The position numbers and the translations under genes were made by a program. Of a stretch of 64,000 nucleotides of DNA, positions 17,660-26,139 are shown one piece after another. Positions within the stretch are counted from its first letter, which is position 1, and each line of letters opens with the position of its first letter. The notes under the pieces are model-generated. The model saw only the letters and a program-made list of their open reading frames with translations, did no database searches and was not told where the DNA came from. Source of the stretch: Comamonas testosteroni (lineage in GTDB: Bacteria > Pseudomonadota > Gammaproteobacteria > Burkholderiales > Burkholderiaceae_C); assembly GCF_003569915.1 (NCBI RefSeq), contig NZ_KZ984457.1:31970-95969 (forward strand), in the 5' to 3' direction.

Positions 17660-18922
17660 TTACCGCAAGTTCACGAGTGTCGAGAACACTTGATCCTGCG
17701 TCTTGATAGTCTGGGCGTTGGCCTGATAGGAACGCTGGGCCGTCATCATGTTGACCAGCTCTGCGGTCAGATCCACGTTGGACTCCTCCAGTGCCCCCGA
17801 CTGCAGCGAGCCAAAGGTGCCAGTCTGAGCCGAGCCATTGAGCGCAGGGCCGGAATCCGCCGTCTGCACCCACTTGTTATTGCCCACGGAGCCGAGACCC
17901 TGCGTGTTGGTGAAAGCCGCCAGCGCCAACTGTCCTTCGGTACGTGTCACGCCATTGGAGTAGGACGCCACGATGGAGCCGTCCTTGCCCACATTGATAC
18001 CCGTGAGCGCACCCGAGGTATAGCCGTCCTGCTTCAGGCTGCTGACCGCGAACTTGGTGCCAAACTGTGTCAGGCCACCAAAGTCCATCTCGACATTGAA
18101 TGGAGGCAGACCATTGGGGTTGGCAGTGCCGCCGCTGACTGATAGCGTCAACGAGGTGCCGCCAGGCGTGGTGGAAGGCGAAATACTGGTCAGCTTGCCA
18201 CTGGCATCAAAGGTTGCGGTACCAATCGGTGTGGCCGTGCTGTCCAGCGAGTTGTAGATATCCCAGGTATTGCCGGTGGCGCTTTTCTCGAAGTACAGAT
18301 TGACGGGAATCGCCGTGCCTTGGGTGTCATAGACATTGAGCGATGTGCCATAGGTTGCGCGCGGTGTGGCTGCCACGGGCGGCGTGGCAGCTGGGTCGCC
18401 TGCGGCAGCTGTGGCGCGGGCATCAAGATTCAGCTCCACATTGACAGAAGTGGTCTGCTTGGCAGGAATGGGCTGACCTGTAGGGAAGCTCAGCGGCACA
18501 GGAGTGGCGCCGGACTGGATCTTGCCCGTGGTCGGATCCACCACATAGCCCATCACATTGTCGTTGTCCACGGTCTTGAGGTTGCCGGCCTTGTCCAGGC
18601 CAAAGTTGCCAGCGCGCGTATAGGCAATACTGCCATCGGACTGCTGCACGACAAAGAAGCCATTGCCATTGATGGCAATGTCCAGGCTGTTGCCCGTTGA
18701 TGTGATGGAGCCTTGCTTGAACTGCTGGGACACAGCCGCCACATTCACGCCGATGCCACTGCTCTGACCGCTGGCCGAACCAATCGCGCTGGCCACCATT
18801 TCAGCAAAGTCGGCACGCGAAGCCTTAAAGCCCGTGGTGTTGGAGTTGGCAATATTGTGGCCGATGACGTCCAGGTTCTTGCTGGCGGCGTTCAAGCCGG
18901 AGAGGCCTTGTTGGAAACCCAT
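17660..18922 (-). CDS. flgE: Flagellar hook protein FlgE
   Basis: Hook subunit of 420 residues, exported and polymerised under the FlgD cap. N-terminus MGFQQGLSGLNAASKNLDV then GHNIANSNTTGFKASRADF, and C-terminus LVNMMTAQRSYQANAQTIKTQ. The central region is a variable D1/D2 domain rich in Thr, Ser and Gly. flgD lies 14 bases upstream. A three-hairpin element follows the stop directly. Confidence 0.97.
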   Translation of the reverse strand: MGFQQGLSGLNAASKNLDVIGHNIANSNTTGFKASRADFAEMVASAIGSASGQSSGIGVNVAAVSQQFKQGSITSTGNSLDIAINGNGFFVVQQSDGSIAYTRAGNFGLDKAGNLKTVDNDNVMGYVVDPTTGKIQSGATPVPLSFPTGQPIPAKQTTSVNVELNLDARATAAAGDPAATPPVAATPRATYGTSLNVYDTQGTAIPVNLYFEKSATGNTWDIYNSLDSTATPIGTATFDASGKLTSISPSTTPGGTSLTLSVSGGTANPNGLPPFNVEMDFGGLTQFGTKFAVSSLKQDGYTSGALTGINVGKDGSIVASYSNGVTRTEGQLALAAFTNTQGLGSVGNNKWVQTADSGPALNGSAQTGTFGSLQSGALEESNVDLTAELVNMMTAQRSYQANAQTIKTQDQVFSTLVNLR

Positions 18923-18936
18923 GATGTGCTCCTGTA

Positions 18937-19599
18937 TCAGTAAACGGCTTTGACGCCGGAATAGTCCACGCTGTCGCCGTTGTCCAGCTCCAGCGACAGC
19001 TTGCCGCCGGCCGCACTGGTTGCGATCACCGCATGAGGAGCCAGCGGGGTAGACGCCACCGCAGTAGTCCCATTGGTGGCCGTCACGGTGTAGCGCAGCT
19101 GCGAGCTATCGCCGCTGAACTTATCCTTGCCGTCCCATGTAAAGTAGTTGCGGCCTGCAGCCCCCGCCCCCAGATCAATCGTGTCCACCAGTTCGCCGCT
19201 GGCCGTGGTGATCTGCACCTTGACGCTGGCTGCCTGGTTTTCCAGATCAAACGCTGCGGTATGCGTGCCGTCGGCTGCCACACCCAGTGTGTTGCCTTCC
19301 GTCAGCACTGTGCGACCAATCATGGACGTACCCTGCAGTACCTGCATGGCCGTAAATTGGCTGGACATGGACTGCATGGTCTGGTTCAGCTGCTGAATCC
19401 CGGTCACGGTATTGATCTGCGCCATTTGCGAGGTCATTTCCGCGTTGTCCATGGGATTCATGGGATCCTGGTTGTTCAGTTGCGCCACCAGCAGCTTGAG
19501 GAAACGGTCCTGCGCCTCATTGGGGTCGGTGACTGCGTTCTTGTTGCTACCTGTCGTAGTAGCCGTGGTGGTATCCACGCTGTTGGCACCGTAAATCAT
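18937..19599 (-). CDS. flgD: Flagellar hook assembly scaffold FlgD
   Basis: Hook-capping protein of 220 residues. The conserved N-terminal export/capping segment reads DPNEAQDRFLKLLVAQLNNQDPMNPMDNAEMTSQMAQINTVTGI (key pieces: LKLLVAQL, QDPMNPMDN), followed by a FlgD Ig-like and tudor-like region with YFTWDGKD. It lies between flgC (16 bases) and flgE (14 bases). Confidence 0.96.
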   Translation of the reverse strand: MIYGANSVDTTTATTTGSNKNAVTDPNEAQDRFLKLLVAQLNNQDPMNPMDNAEMTSQMAQINTVTGIQQLNQTMQSMSSQFTAMQVLQGTSMIGRTVLTEGNTLGVAADGTHTAAFDLENQAASVKVQITTASGELVDTIDLGAGAAGRNYFTWDGKDKFSGDSSQLRYTVTATNGTTAVASTPLAPHAVIATSAAGGKLSLELDNGDSVDYSGVKAVY

Positions 19600-19615
19600 G
19601 TGGGCACTCCCGGGC

Positions 19616-20020
19616 TTACTGGCCCATCTGCAAAGTCTTGAGCAGCAGCGTCTTGGCCGTGTTCATGACTTCCACGTTGTTCTGGTACGAGCGCGATGCC
19701 GAGATCATGTTGACCATCTCGTCCACGGCGCTCACATTGGAATGGGTGACATAGCCTTCACCGTCTGCCAGCGGGTGGCTGGGGTCGTGAATGCGACGGC
19801 CCGGCGTGTTGTCCTCGCTGATGGCATTGACCTTGACACCTGCGCTGCCGTCATTGCCCATGGGCACGGTCTGAAACACCACTTGGCGTGCCTTGTAGAC
19901 ACTGCCATCGGGCCCGGCCACCGCATCAACGTTGGCCAGATTGGAGGCCACCACGTTCAGGCGCTGCGACTGGGCACTGACCGCGCTACCCGAGATATTG
20001 AAGATGGAGAACATGGACAT
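19616..20020 (-). CDS. flgC: Flagellar proximal rod protein FlgC
   Basis: Rod subunit of 134 residues, the usual length. N-terminus with LNVVASNLANVDAVAGPDGSVYKARQVVF and C-terminus VDEMVNMISASRSYQNNVEVMNTAKTLLLKTLQMGQ, both typical of FlgC. flgB lies 15 bases upstream. Confidence 0.97.
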   Translation of the reverse strand: MSMFSIFNISGSAVSAQSQRLNVVASNLANVDAVAGPDGSVYKARQVVFQTVPMGNDGSAGVKVNAISEDNTPGRRIHDPSHPLADGEGYVTHSNVSAVDEMVNMISASRSYQNNVEVMNTAKTLLLKTLQMGQ

Positions 20021-20035
20021 GGTTTGGCTCCTGGC

Positions 20036-20449
20036 TTACTGGCCCTGAATGGCGCTGAGCATGGTCTTGGCCTGCCCGTTGATGAAACGCAGTGTGGCTT
20101 CGTAGCGCACGGAGTTGTCAACAAAGTTGGCGCGCTCGCGGTCCAGATCCACCGTGTTGTTGTCAAGGCTGGGCTGCGAATTGACCGAGTAGCCCAGCTT
20201 GGCCTTGAGGGCGTCATCCGAGGTCTGTGGCTGCAGCGGAATATGACCTGCTGCGGTGGTGCTGGCCTGCGTCAGAGGCTGCGGGCCGTTGGTGGCAGAT
20301 AGCAGCGCCTCGCGGAAATTGAAGTCACGTGCCACATAGCCGGGGGTGTCGGCATTGGCAATATTGCTGGCGATGGTTCGCTGGCGCTCGGCGCGCAGCA
20401 GCAGCGCCTCGCTTTGAAAGTCCAGTCGTTCAGTCATCTTGTTCAGCAT
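20036..20449 (-). CDS. flgB: Flagellar proximal rod protein FlgB
   Basis: Rod subunit of 137 residues, taken from ATG 20449 (MLNKMTERLDFQSEALLLRAERQ), which fits the family; the frame stays open far upstream but that part reads into the flgA promoter and coding region. The rod motif IASNIANADTPGYVARDFNF is intact, and it ends MRYEATLRFINGQ-like as ...VRYEATLRFINGQAKTMLSAIQ. First gene of the flgBCDEFGHIJKL run. Its promoter must lie in the 202-base divergent gap with flgA. Confidence 0.95.
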   Translation of the reverse strand: MLNKMTERLDFQSEALLLRAERQRTIASNIANADTPGYVARDFNFREALLSATNGPQPLTQASTTAAGHIPLQPQTSDDALKAKLGYSVNSQPSLDNNTVDLDRERANFVDNSVRYEATLRFINGQAKTMLSAIQGQ

Positions 20450-20651
20450 TGCGGCCTCGCTTGGTGTTTGGGGGCTGCCGAAGCCCATAGACTGCGGCAT
20501 GCGAGGATTATGAAAATCACTGCGCCAAACTAAAGCGCGAAGAAAGCGGTATTGCGCAGCCACTTCCAGCCATCGCACAGGTAGCCGCTCACCTATATTT
20601 GCTGGCATTGTCTGCAGCACTGGTGCCCGCAGATGGTCCAAGGATCGATAC
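20450..20651. promoter_or_regulatory. Divergent flgB/flgA promoter region
   Basis: 202 bases between the divergent flgB and flgA start codons. It must hold promoters for both, presumably class II (FlhDC-dependent in related bacteria). I could not identify a convincing sigma-28 or sigma-54 pair by eye. Confidence 0.5.
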
Positions 20652-21407
20652 ATGCCTGCCAGCTTCTTCACCCGCACACTGCGCCGCCCCATGGTGGGTC
20701 TGGCTGCGGCATGGGTGCTGGGCGCAGCCATGCCTTGCAATGCCGGCGCAGAAGATGGCGCAGCACAGTTGAGCCAGATTGGTCAGCGCTTTGTTGACCA
20801 CGCTCTGCAGCACGGCGATGGCGAACCAGCCAAGGCAGGCAATGGCCTGCCGCTGCGCATGCAAGTGCAGATGGGTCAGCTCGATTCACGCTTGCGTCTG
20901 GCGGCTTGCGCCAAAGTGGAGCCCTATCTGCCCCCCGGCAGCCGCCTTTGGGGACGCAGCCGGTTGGGTCTGCGCTGCGTGCAGGGCGCAGTGCACTGGA
21001 ATGTGTTTCTGCCCATCACTGTGCAGGCCTTTGGCCCGGCTTGGGTGGTGCAAGGCAATATCCCTGCTGGCAAGACACTGAGTGCCGAGGACGCCATTCC
21101 CGCCGAAGTCGACTGGGCCGAGGACAATGCCCCCGTATTTGCCAACGCGCAGGACTTCATTGGCATGGTGGCCGCAAGACCACTGGCTTCCGGCCAGACT
21201 CTGCGCCAGAACATGGTGCGCCCGCCTGCACTGTTCACCGCAGGCTCTCCCGTGCAGGTCATGGTCAATGGCGGAGGCTTCAGCATCAGCGCCTCGGGCA
21301 AGGCCATGAGCGCTGCCGGCGAAGGCCAGCAGGTACGGGTTCGCATGGATAATGGCCGCCTTGTCACTGGCACGGTGAATGCCAATGGCGTGGTTGTAGT
21401 CCAGTAA
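20652..21407 (+). CDS. flgA: Flagellar P-ring assembly chaperone FlgA
   Basis: Periplasmic chaperone of 251 residues needed for FlgI polymerisation. N-terminal signal peptide (RRPMVGLAAAWVLGAAMPCNAGA), a middle domain with CAKVEPYLPPGSRLWGRSRLGLRC, then the SAF domain (IPAGKTLSAEDAIPAEVDWAED, ARPLASGQTLRQNMVR) and the C-terminal VMVNGGGFSISASGKAMSAAGEGQ. Transcribed away from flgB. Confidence 0.96.
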   Translation: MPASFFTRTLRRPMVGLAAAWVLGAAMPCNAGAEDGAAQLSQIGQRFVDHALQHGDGEPAKAGNGLPLRMQVQMGQLDSRLRLAACAKVEPYLPPGSRLWGRSRLGLRCVQGAVHWNVFLPITVQAFGPAWVVQGNIPAGKTLSAEDAIPAEVDWAEDNAPVFANAQDFIGMVAARPLASGQTLRQNMVRPPALFTAGSPVQVMVNGGGFSISASGKAMSAAGEGQQVRVRMDNGRLVTGTVNANGVVVVQ

Positions 21408-21451
21408 ACAAGAGCAATGACTCACTTTACTGAAATCATGCAAGAAATTAC

Positions 21452-21478
21452 TCAAGTTTCACGAGCGCTTGTCGAAAG
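21452..21478 (+). promoter_or_regulatory. Sigma-28 (FliA) type promoter for flgMN
   Basis: TCAAGTTT at 21452-21459, exactly 11 bases, then GTCGAAAG at 21471-21478. This is 7/8 for the -35 and 6/8 for the -10 against TAAAGTTT-N11-GCCGATAA, 48 bases before the flgM start. FliA-dependent flgM transcription is known in other bacteria. Confidence 0.75.
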
Positions 21479-21525
21479 CAAGGCTACAGCGCCCTACGCC
21501 GCTACAGGGCGATTGGAGAACCAGC

Positions 21526-21840
21526 ATGAAGATAGGTAACAAGCCGGAGCTGCCCCAGGCTGCTGCTGCAGCCAAACAGGCTCCCAAATCAGCAACCACG
21601 GTTGCCGCCGAAGAATCGACCAAGGGTTTACCCGATCGAGCCGCTGGCGTGCCCGTCTCGTTCTCGTCCTCGGCCCGTGCCCTGGATACCCAGAACCGCA
21701 CCAATACCGACTTTGACGCCGACCGCGTCAAGGCCATGCGTGAAGCCATTGCCAACGGCACTTTCAAAGTGAATGCCGATGCCGTGGCCGACAAGTTGCT
21801 GGCCAATACCGAAGAATTCCTGGTCCACGCCCGCGGCTGA
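21526..21840 (+). CDS. flgM: Anti-sigma-28 factor FlgM
   Basis: Small protein of 104 residues that binds FliA until it is exported through the finished hook. Start at ATG 21526 (MKIGNKPE), preceded by GGAG at a good distance; the frame also runs upstream from a TTG but without family sequence. The C-terminal FliA-binding helices read FDADRVKAMREAIANGTFKVNADAVADKLL. The first half is low-complexity, Ala-rich and probably disordered, as in other FlgM proteins. flgN follows after 22 bases. Confidence 0.93.
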   Translation: MKIGNKPELPQAAAAAKQAPKSATTVAAEESTKGLPDRAAGVPVSFSSSARALDTQNRTNTDFDADRVKAMREAIANGTFKVNADAVADKLLANTEEFLVHARG

Positions 21841-21862
21841 CCAGACAGGCGAAAGCTGAACC

Positions 21863-22231
21863 ATGACTCTGCAGGAAATGCTCGATTCGCTGGATGCGGT
21901 GATTCAGACCGTCTCGGCATCGCTGCATGCGTCAGATGCGTCAGCCCTGGAACAGTCCAGCACCCGGCTGCGGGACGCCATGATCGCGTTCTCCCAGTTG
22001 GTCAAACGCTTTTCCCCAGAAGACTGGACACCTGCGCTACGAGAGCGCGCGCAGAAGCTGGGGGCCGACATGGCCCTGCTGCGTGACCAGCTCACCCGCC
22101 TGACGGTGCTGGCCCAGCGCCGAGCCCAAACCCTGGTACCCGCCTCCGGCGAGGATGCTACTTATGAGGGGCGTTTGCTGGGCAAGACCGCAAGCTCGGG
22201 CCGCGCACGCATCTATCACGCGGCAAGCTAA
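21863..22231 (+). CDS. flgN: Flagellar export chaperone FlgN
   Basis: Helical protein of 122 residues downstream of flgM, in the usual flgAMN arrangement. FlgN holds FlgK and FlgL for export. The sequence is a heptad-rich helical bundle (MTLQEMLDSLDAVIQTVSASL, MALLRDQLTRLTVLAQRRAQTL) without other motifs. Its assignment rests on position, size and this pattern. Confidence 0.85.
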   Translation: MTLQEMLDSLDAVIQTVSASLHASDASALEQSSTRLRDAMIAFSQLVKRFSPEDWTPALRERAQKLGADMALLRDQLTRLTVLAQRRAQTLVPASGEDATYEGRLLGKTASSGRARIYHAAS

Positions 22232-22276
22232 GAGCGCGAGTACACGCTTACACTCTCGAATCCGCCTCTGCGCGCC

Positions 22277-23752
22277 TTATTTCACCTCACCCTCAGCGAT
22301 ATGCACCGGGCGCCACGCCCACTTGCCATAGGCACGCTGCCATCCTTTAGGCAGAGGATCGGTACTCACCATGACTTCGATAATGCGCGCCGTGGGAAGC
22401 TCATCCGCATGAATCCAGGGGCTGTATTGCAAATTGCGCTCCACAAAGACGCGCGGGCGCTCGGGCAGTTCCATGGCAATACGCCCAGCCAGCGCCTGCG
22501 GGCCAATGATGATGTCGATAGGGCCACCCATGGCCTTGTGCGCAGCAGGCGCCAGTCCTTCCACGATTTTTTCGACGGGAATATGGTTCTGGTGACTGGT
22601 CTTGTAGCCAGGCAGACCCAAGGGCGAGGACAGCCAGAACTGCAGCAGCAGCAGCGCCTGCAGCACAAAGAAGCTCACCCAGGCCGCACGCACTCTTACT
22701 GGACTGCCCCAGCTTACCGGTGAACGCACCAGCTCCATGGCGGCAGGAACGCACAGAAACATAAAGGCCGTGCCCCACTGCAGGTGCAAGATGGAGCCCG
22801 TGGCCAGACCCAACACCAGAATGCTGATCAGGGGCACCGTCCCCCACAGCCACCAGAACTCCCTGATCATGCGGCCCTGCGCGGTGGCGGGCATCTCTGC
22901 CGGCGCAGACTCGCCCTTGGCTGCACGACGCCCCCACCACAACGCCAAGCCCAGCAAAATCCAGGCAGGCATGCAGCGGTTGAAAATCCAGTCCACGCCG
23001 AACTTCCAGGTCATCTTGGTGCGCTGCGCAGCATCCAGATGCACACCCAGTGAAGTGCGGTCAGCGTAGCGCATGGGCATCCAGTCATGCGTGGTCAGCC
23101 AGTACAGATGGGGCGAGAGCACCAGCAGTCCCACAACAGCCGCGAGCACTGTGCCCTTGAGATGCACGGGATTGCGCCAGGCCCCTATGCGCAGCCACCA
23201 TAGGCCAATCACGGCCAGCGCCAGCACATACTGGTATTTGCTGAGCATGGCCAGACCCGAAACCGCGCCCAGCAAGGCCCAGCCCGCCAGCGACGGCTTG
23301 ATGGTGATCTGCCAGGTCAGCGCCACGGCCATGGAAATCCACAGCATCATGACCACGTTGTGGTTGTAGTAGTACAGCCGCCCGCAATAGAAGGTGATGC
23401 ACAGCGCGCCCAGCAAGGCCACGGTGGCATAACCCTTGCCCCGCATGCGGCACAGCAAGGCCCAGAAAATGGCCAGAGAGCTGAGCGTGACCACCGCTCC
23501 CAGGATATAGGTCAGGCCAATGGAGGGACCAAAGATGCCCGCCGCCACGGCCATGATCCAGGTCGGCATGGGCGGATGTTTGAAATAACCCAGCTCCAGA
23601 GATCGAATCCAGATCAGCTGCTCTACATTGTCGCCAGGCGCGGCCAGCGCCGTCACCCAGTACATTGCGACCCAGATCACCCCATAAATAGCCAGCAAAA
23701 TGGCCGCTGTGCGGCCAGAAAGAATCAGGGAATCGCGTTGCACAGCAGTCAT
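22277..23752 (-). CDS. GT39/ArnT-like polyprenyl-phosphate sugar transferase (LgmB/FlmK-like)
   Basis: Integral membrane glycosyltransferase of about 491 residues from ATG 23752 (MTAVQRDSLILSG); ATG 23818 would add 22 residues. Roughly ten hydrophobic segments. The first periplasmic loop has the GT39 signature GDNVEQLIWIRSLELGYFKHPPMPTWI. The family moves a sugar from a polyprenyl phosphate carrier to lipid A or protein. Divergent from a GT2 synthase, GtrA-like and YdjC-like gene trio, which matches the parts of the Francisella flmF2/naxD/flmK and Bordetella lgm systems for adding amino sugars to lipid A. That role is inference. Confidence 0.8.
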   Translation of the reverse strand: MTAVQRDSLILSGRTAAILLAIYGVIWVAMYWVTALAAPGDNVEQLIWIRSLELGYFKHPPMPTWIMAVAAGIFGPSIGLTYILGAVVTLSSLAIFWALLCRMRGKGYATVALLGALCITFYCGRLYYYNHNVVMMLWISMAVALTWQITIKPSLAGWALLGAVSGLAMLSKYQYVLALAVIGLWWLRIGAWRNPVHLKGTVLAAVVGLLVLSPHLYWLTTHDWMPMRYADRTSLGVHLDAAQRTKMTWKFGVDWIFNRCMPAWILLGLALWWGRRAAKGESAPAEMPATAQGRMIREFWWLWGTVPLISILVLGLATGSILHLQWGTAFMFLCVPAAMELVRSPVSWGSPVRVRAAWVSFFVLQALLLLQFWLSSPLGLPGYKTSHQNHIPVEKIVEGLAPAAHKAMGGPIDIIIGPQALAGRIAMELPERPRVFVERNLQYSPWIHADELPTARIIEVMVSTDPLPKGWQRAYGKWAWRPVHIAEGEVK

Positions 23753-23879
23753 CGGTAGAGACAGAGAGAATGGCGACAAGGCAAAATTGCCCGGGGTCGT
23801 GAGTATAACGATGGACATATTTCAGCCACGCCAGCCTCGACCGCCAGCGGAATGCAAAAACCATTGAAAAACTACGCAT
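23753..23879. promoter_or_regulatory. Divergent promoter region of the lipid-sugar locus
   Basis: 127 bases between the divergent GT39 and GT2 genes (62 if the longer GT39 start is used). Both transcripts must start here, so the four genes are probably controlled together. No operator that I can name. Confidence 0.45.
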
Positions 23880-24884
23880 ATGACCGATTTCCATGCCGAA
23901 TACGCCCCTGCTGCGCCGCTGGCTGCATTGCCCAGGGGCGCATTGCGTTTGAGCTGCGCAGTTCCGGCCTATAACGAACAGGCCAATCTGGAAGGCTTTC
24001 TGCGCGCGCTGGCGCAAACCGTGCAGACGCTGACGCCAGATTTCGAAATTATCGTCGTCAATGACGGCAGCCGCGACGGCACGCATGATCTGGCCATGCG
24101 ACTGACCCAGGAGCTGCCACTGCGCTATCTGGCCCTGTCGCGCAACTTCGGCAAAGAGGCTGCCTTGAGCGCCGGTATCGACCACGCCCGTGGCAATGCC
24201 GTGCTGCTGATCGACGCCGACTTCCAGCACCCGCTGGAGATGCTGCCCGAGATGCATGGACTGTGGCAAAGCGGCTATGACATGGTCTATGGCGTCATCG
24301 TCGACCGCGGTGCAGAAAGCGGCACCAAGCGGGTGGGCACCAATCTGTTCTATCAGGTGATGAACTCCGGCAACTCGGTCAAGCTGCCGCCCAATGCGGG
24401 CGATTTCCGCTGGATGGACCGCAAGGTGGCCGATGCACTCAAGGCACTACCCGAGAACAACCGCTTCATGAAGGGCCTGTACGCCTGGGTGGGCTTCAAG
24501 ACTGCCGCGCTGCCCTTTGTGCCCAAGGACCGCGTCGCAGGCAACTCCAGCTTCAATCTGCGCCGCCTGAGCTCGCTGGCCTTGCTGGGACTGACCTCGT
24601 TTACCACGCTGCCACTGCGCGTGTGGAGCATGGCAGGAGCCGTCATTTCGTTGCTGGCACTGGCCTATGGATCTTGGATTGCGGCCGAAGCGCTGTTCTT
24701 TGGCAATGCCTTGCGTGGCTGGCCCACACTGGCGGCCAGCATCATGCTGTTCTCTGGCGTGCAACTGCTGTCCATCGGCATTCTGGGCGAGTACATCGGG
24801 CGCATTTACGACGAGGTCAAACGCCGCCCCATCTATCTGGTGGCCCATGATGAAGATCGCAGCCCGCTGCGGGACAAGTCCTGA
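23880..24884 (+). CDS. GT2 polyprenyl-phosphate glycosyltransferase (ArnC/FlmF2/LgmA-like)
   Basis: Protein of 334 residues. N-terminal GT-A domain (LSCAVPAYNEQANLEGFLRAL, IIVVNDGSRDGTHDLAM, metal/nucleotide motif LIDADFQHP) and two C-terminal membrane segments (MAGAVISLLALAYGSW; LFSGVQLLSIGILGEYIGRIYDEVK), the plan of enzymes that load a sugar onto undecaprenyl phosphate. The stop overlaps the next start by one base. With the neighbouring YdjC-type deacetylase the likely product is undecaprenyl phosphate carrying an N-acetylhexosamine. Confidence 0.87.
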   Translation: MTDFHAEYAPAAPLAALPRGALRLSCAVPAYNEQANLEGFLRALAQTVQTLTPDFEIIVVNDGSRDGTHDLAMRLTQELPLRYLALSRNFGKEAALSAGIDHARGNAVLLIDADFQHPLEMLPEMHGLWQSGYDMVYGVIVDRGAESGTKRVGTNLFYQVMNSGNSVKLPPNAGDFRWMDRKVADALKALPENNRFMKGLYAWVGFKTAALPFVPKDRVAGNSSFNLRRLSSLALLGLTSFTTLPLRVWSMAGAVISLLALAYGSWIAAEALFFGNALRGWPTLAASIMLFSGVQLLSIGILGEYIGRIYDEVKRRPIYLVAHDEDRSPLRDKS

Positions 24885-25297
24885 TGCCCGCACTTTTGCC
24901 AACGCTGCGCAATCTGCCGCAGCTGCTTCAGTTTGTGCTGGTGGGCGGTGGCGCGTCTGCCACACATCTGGCCGTGGTGGGCCTGCTGGTTTCGCTGCTG
25001 CAGATGCCGCCACTCGGTGCCAATGTGCTGGCGTTTCTCGTGGCCTTCGTCGTCAGCTACAACGGCCATGCTTTGCTCACTTTTTCAGAGTCGCAGGCGC
25101 GCGGCTGGCCTGTGCTTGCGCGCTTTTTTGCGGTAGCCTGCCTGTCTTTTGTTGCCAATGAGCTGCTGTACTACATCGCACTGCACTGGCTGCACTGGCA
25201 CTATTTCTGGAGTCTGGCCGCTGTGTTGGTGCTCGTGGCCATAGGCACTTTTGTGATGAGCAAGTTCTGGGCCTTCAAAAACCGGGAGGCCGCATGA
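24884..25297 (+). CDS. GtrA-family membrane protein
   Basis: Small protein of 137 residues with four transmembrane segments (LLQFVLVGGGASATHLAVVGLL, LGANVLAFLVAFVVSYNGHALLTF, FFAVACLSFVANELLYYIAL, FWSLAAVLVLVAIGTFVMSKFWAF). The sequence FxxVGGxxTxxHL near the start and SYNGHxLLTF, ending SKFWAFKN, are typical GtrA features. GtrA proteins are thought to flip undecaprenyl-linked sugars across the inner membrane. The gene is coupled by a one-base overlap to the GT2 gene and by 4 bases to the deacetylase gene. Confidence 0.85.
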   Translation: MPALLPTLRNLPQLLQFVLVGGGASATHLAVVGLLVSLLQMPPLGANVLAFLVAFVVSYNGHALLTFSESQARGWPVLARFFAVACLSFVANELLYYIALHWLHWHYFWSLAAVLVLVAIGTFVMSKFWAFKNREAA

Positions 25298-26139
25298 GCC
25301 CTGAAAAATCCACCGCCCGTCGCATCCTGCTGTGTGCAGACGACTACGCCTTGCACCCGCTGGTCGATGACGCCGTGCAGCAGCTCACCCACGCCGGTCG
25401 CCTGTCTGCCACCAGTTGCATGACAACCTCGCCGCGCTGGAAGGAAGCTGCGGCAGGTATCAAGCCCCTGCGCCCTTTGCTGTCCGTGGGCCTGCACTTC
25501 AATCTGACTGAAGGTCATGGTGATCAACACCCGGCACTGGCGCTGGGCGAGGTCATCCGCAAAACCTATATCCGCCAGATACCTCAGGCCCGGATGCGCG
25601 AGGCCTGGCGCAAGCAGCTCGATGCTTTTGAGCAGGTCATGGGCACGCCGCCCGACTTTGTGGACGGCCACCAGCATGTGCACCAGTTGCCCGGCCTGCG
25701 TGATGCCATGCAGGCCGAGCTGCAGTCGCGCTATGCCGCGCATGAGATGCCATGGGTGCGCTCCACTGCCCCCGCGTCCGGCCTGTGGCGCAGCCCCAAG
25801 GCAGCCATCATTGCGCTGCTGGGCGGCTGGACCACAACCCGGCATCTGCAGCATGCCAATGTCCCGGTGAACCACGGCTTTGGCGGCGTGTATGGCTTTG
25901 ACGCACCCGATGCCGCCAGCTATGGCGCGCAGATGGCAAGCTGGCTGCCGCATATGCGGGATGGCGGCCTGCTGATGTGCCACCCGGCCAGCGGCGTGGT
26001 GGAGGGCGATGCCATTGGGCAGCAGCGCCCGGTGGAGTTTGAATATCTGATGTCTGATGCGTTTGGCAAACTGCTGACGGATAGCGGCTGCCGCATCCAT
26101 CAAGGCCCCATCAAGCCTTTACTGAAAATCTCAGCCTGA
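25294..26139 (+). CDS. YdjC/ChbG-family deacetylase (NaxD/LgmC-like)
   Basis: Protein of 281 residues in the ChbG/HpnK/YdjC fold. Metal-site motifs are visible: CADDYALHP near residue 13, SVGLHFNLTEG near 65, and VDGHQHVHQLP near 122. Family members remove an acetyl group from N-acetylated sugars. Francisella NaxD does this on undecaprenyl-phosphate GalNAc before lipid A modification, and this gene is coupled to matching GT2 and GtrA genes. A chitooligosaccharide role is less likely because no chitin genes are near. The end overlaps the converging MocR-type gene by 9 bases. Confidence 0.82.
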   Translation: MSPEKSTARRILLCADDYALHPLVDDAVQQLTHAGRLSATSCMTTSPRWKEAAAGIKPLRPLLSVGLHFNLTEGHGDQHPALALGEVIRKTYIRQIPQARMREAWRKQLDAFEQVMGTPPDFVDGHQHVHQLPGLRDAMQAELQSRYAAHEMPWVRSTAPASGLWRSPKAAIIALLGGWTTTRHLQHANVPVNHGFGGVYGFDAPDAASYGAQMASWLPHMRDGGLLMCHPASGVVEGDAIGQQRPVEFEYLMSDAFGKLLTDSGCRIHQGPIKPLLKISA

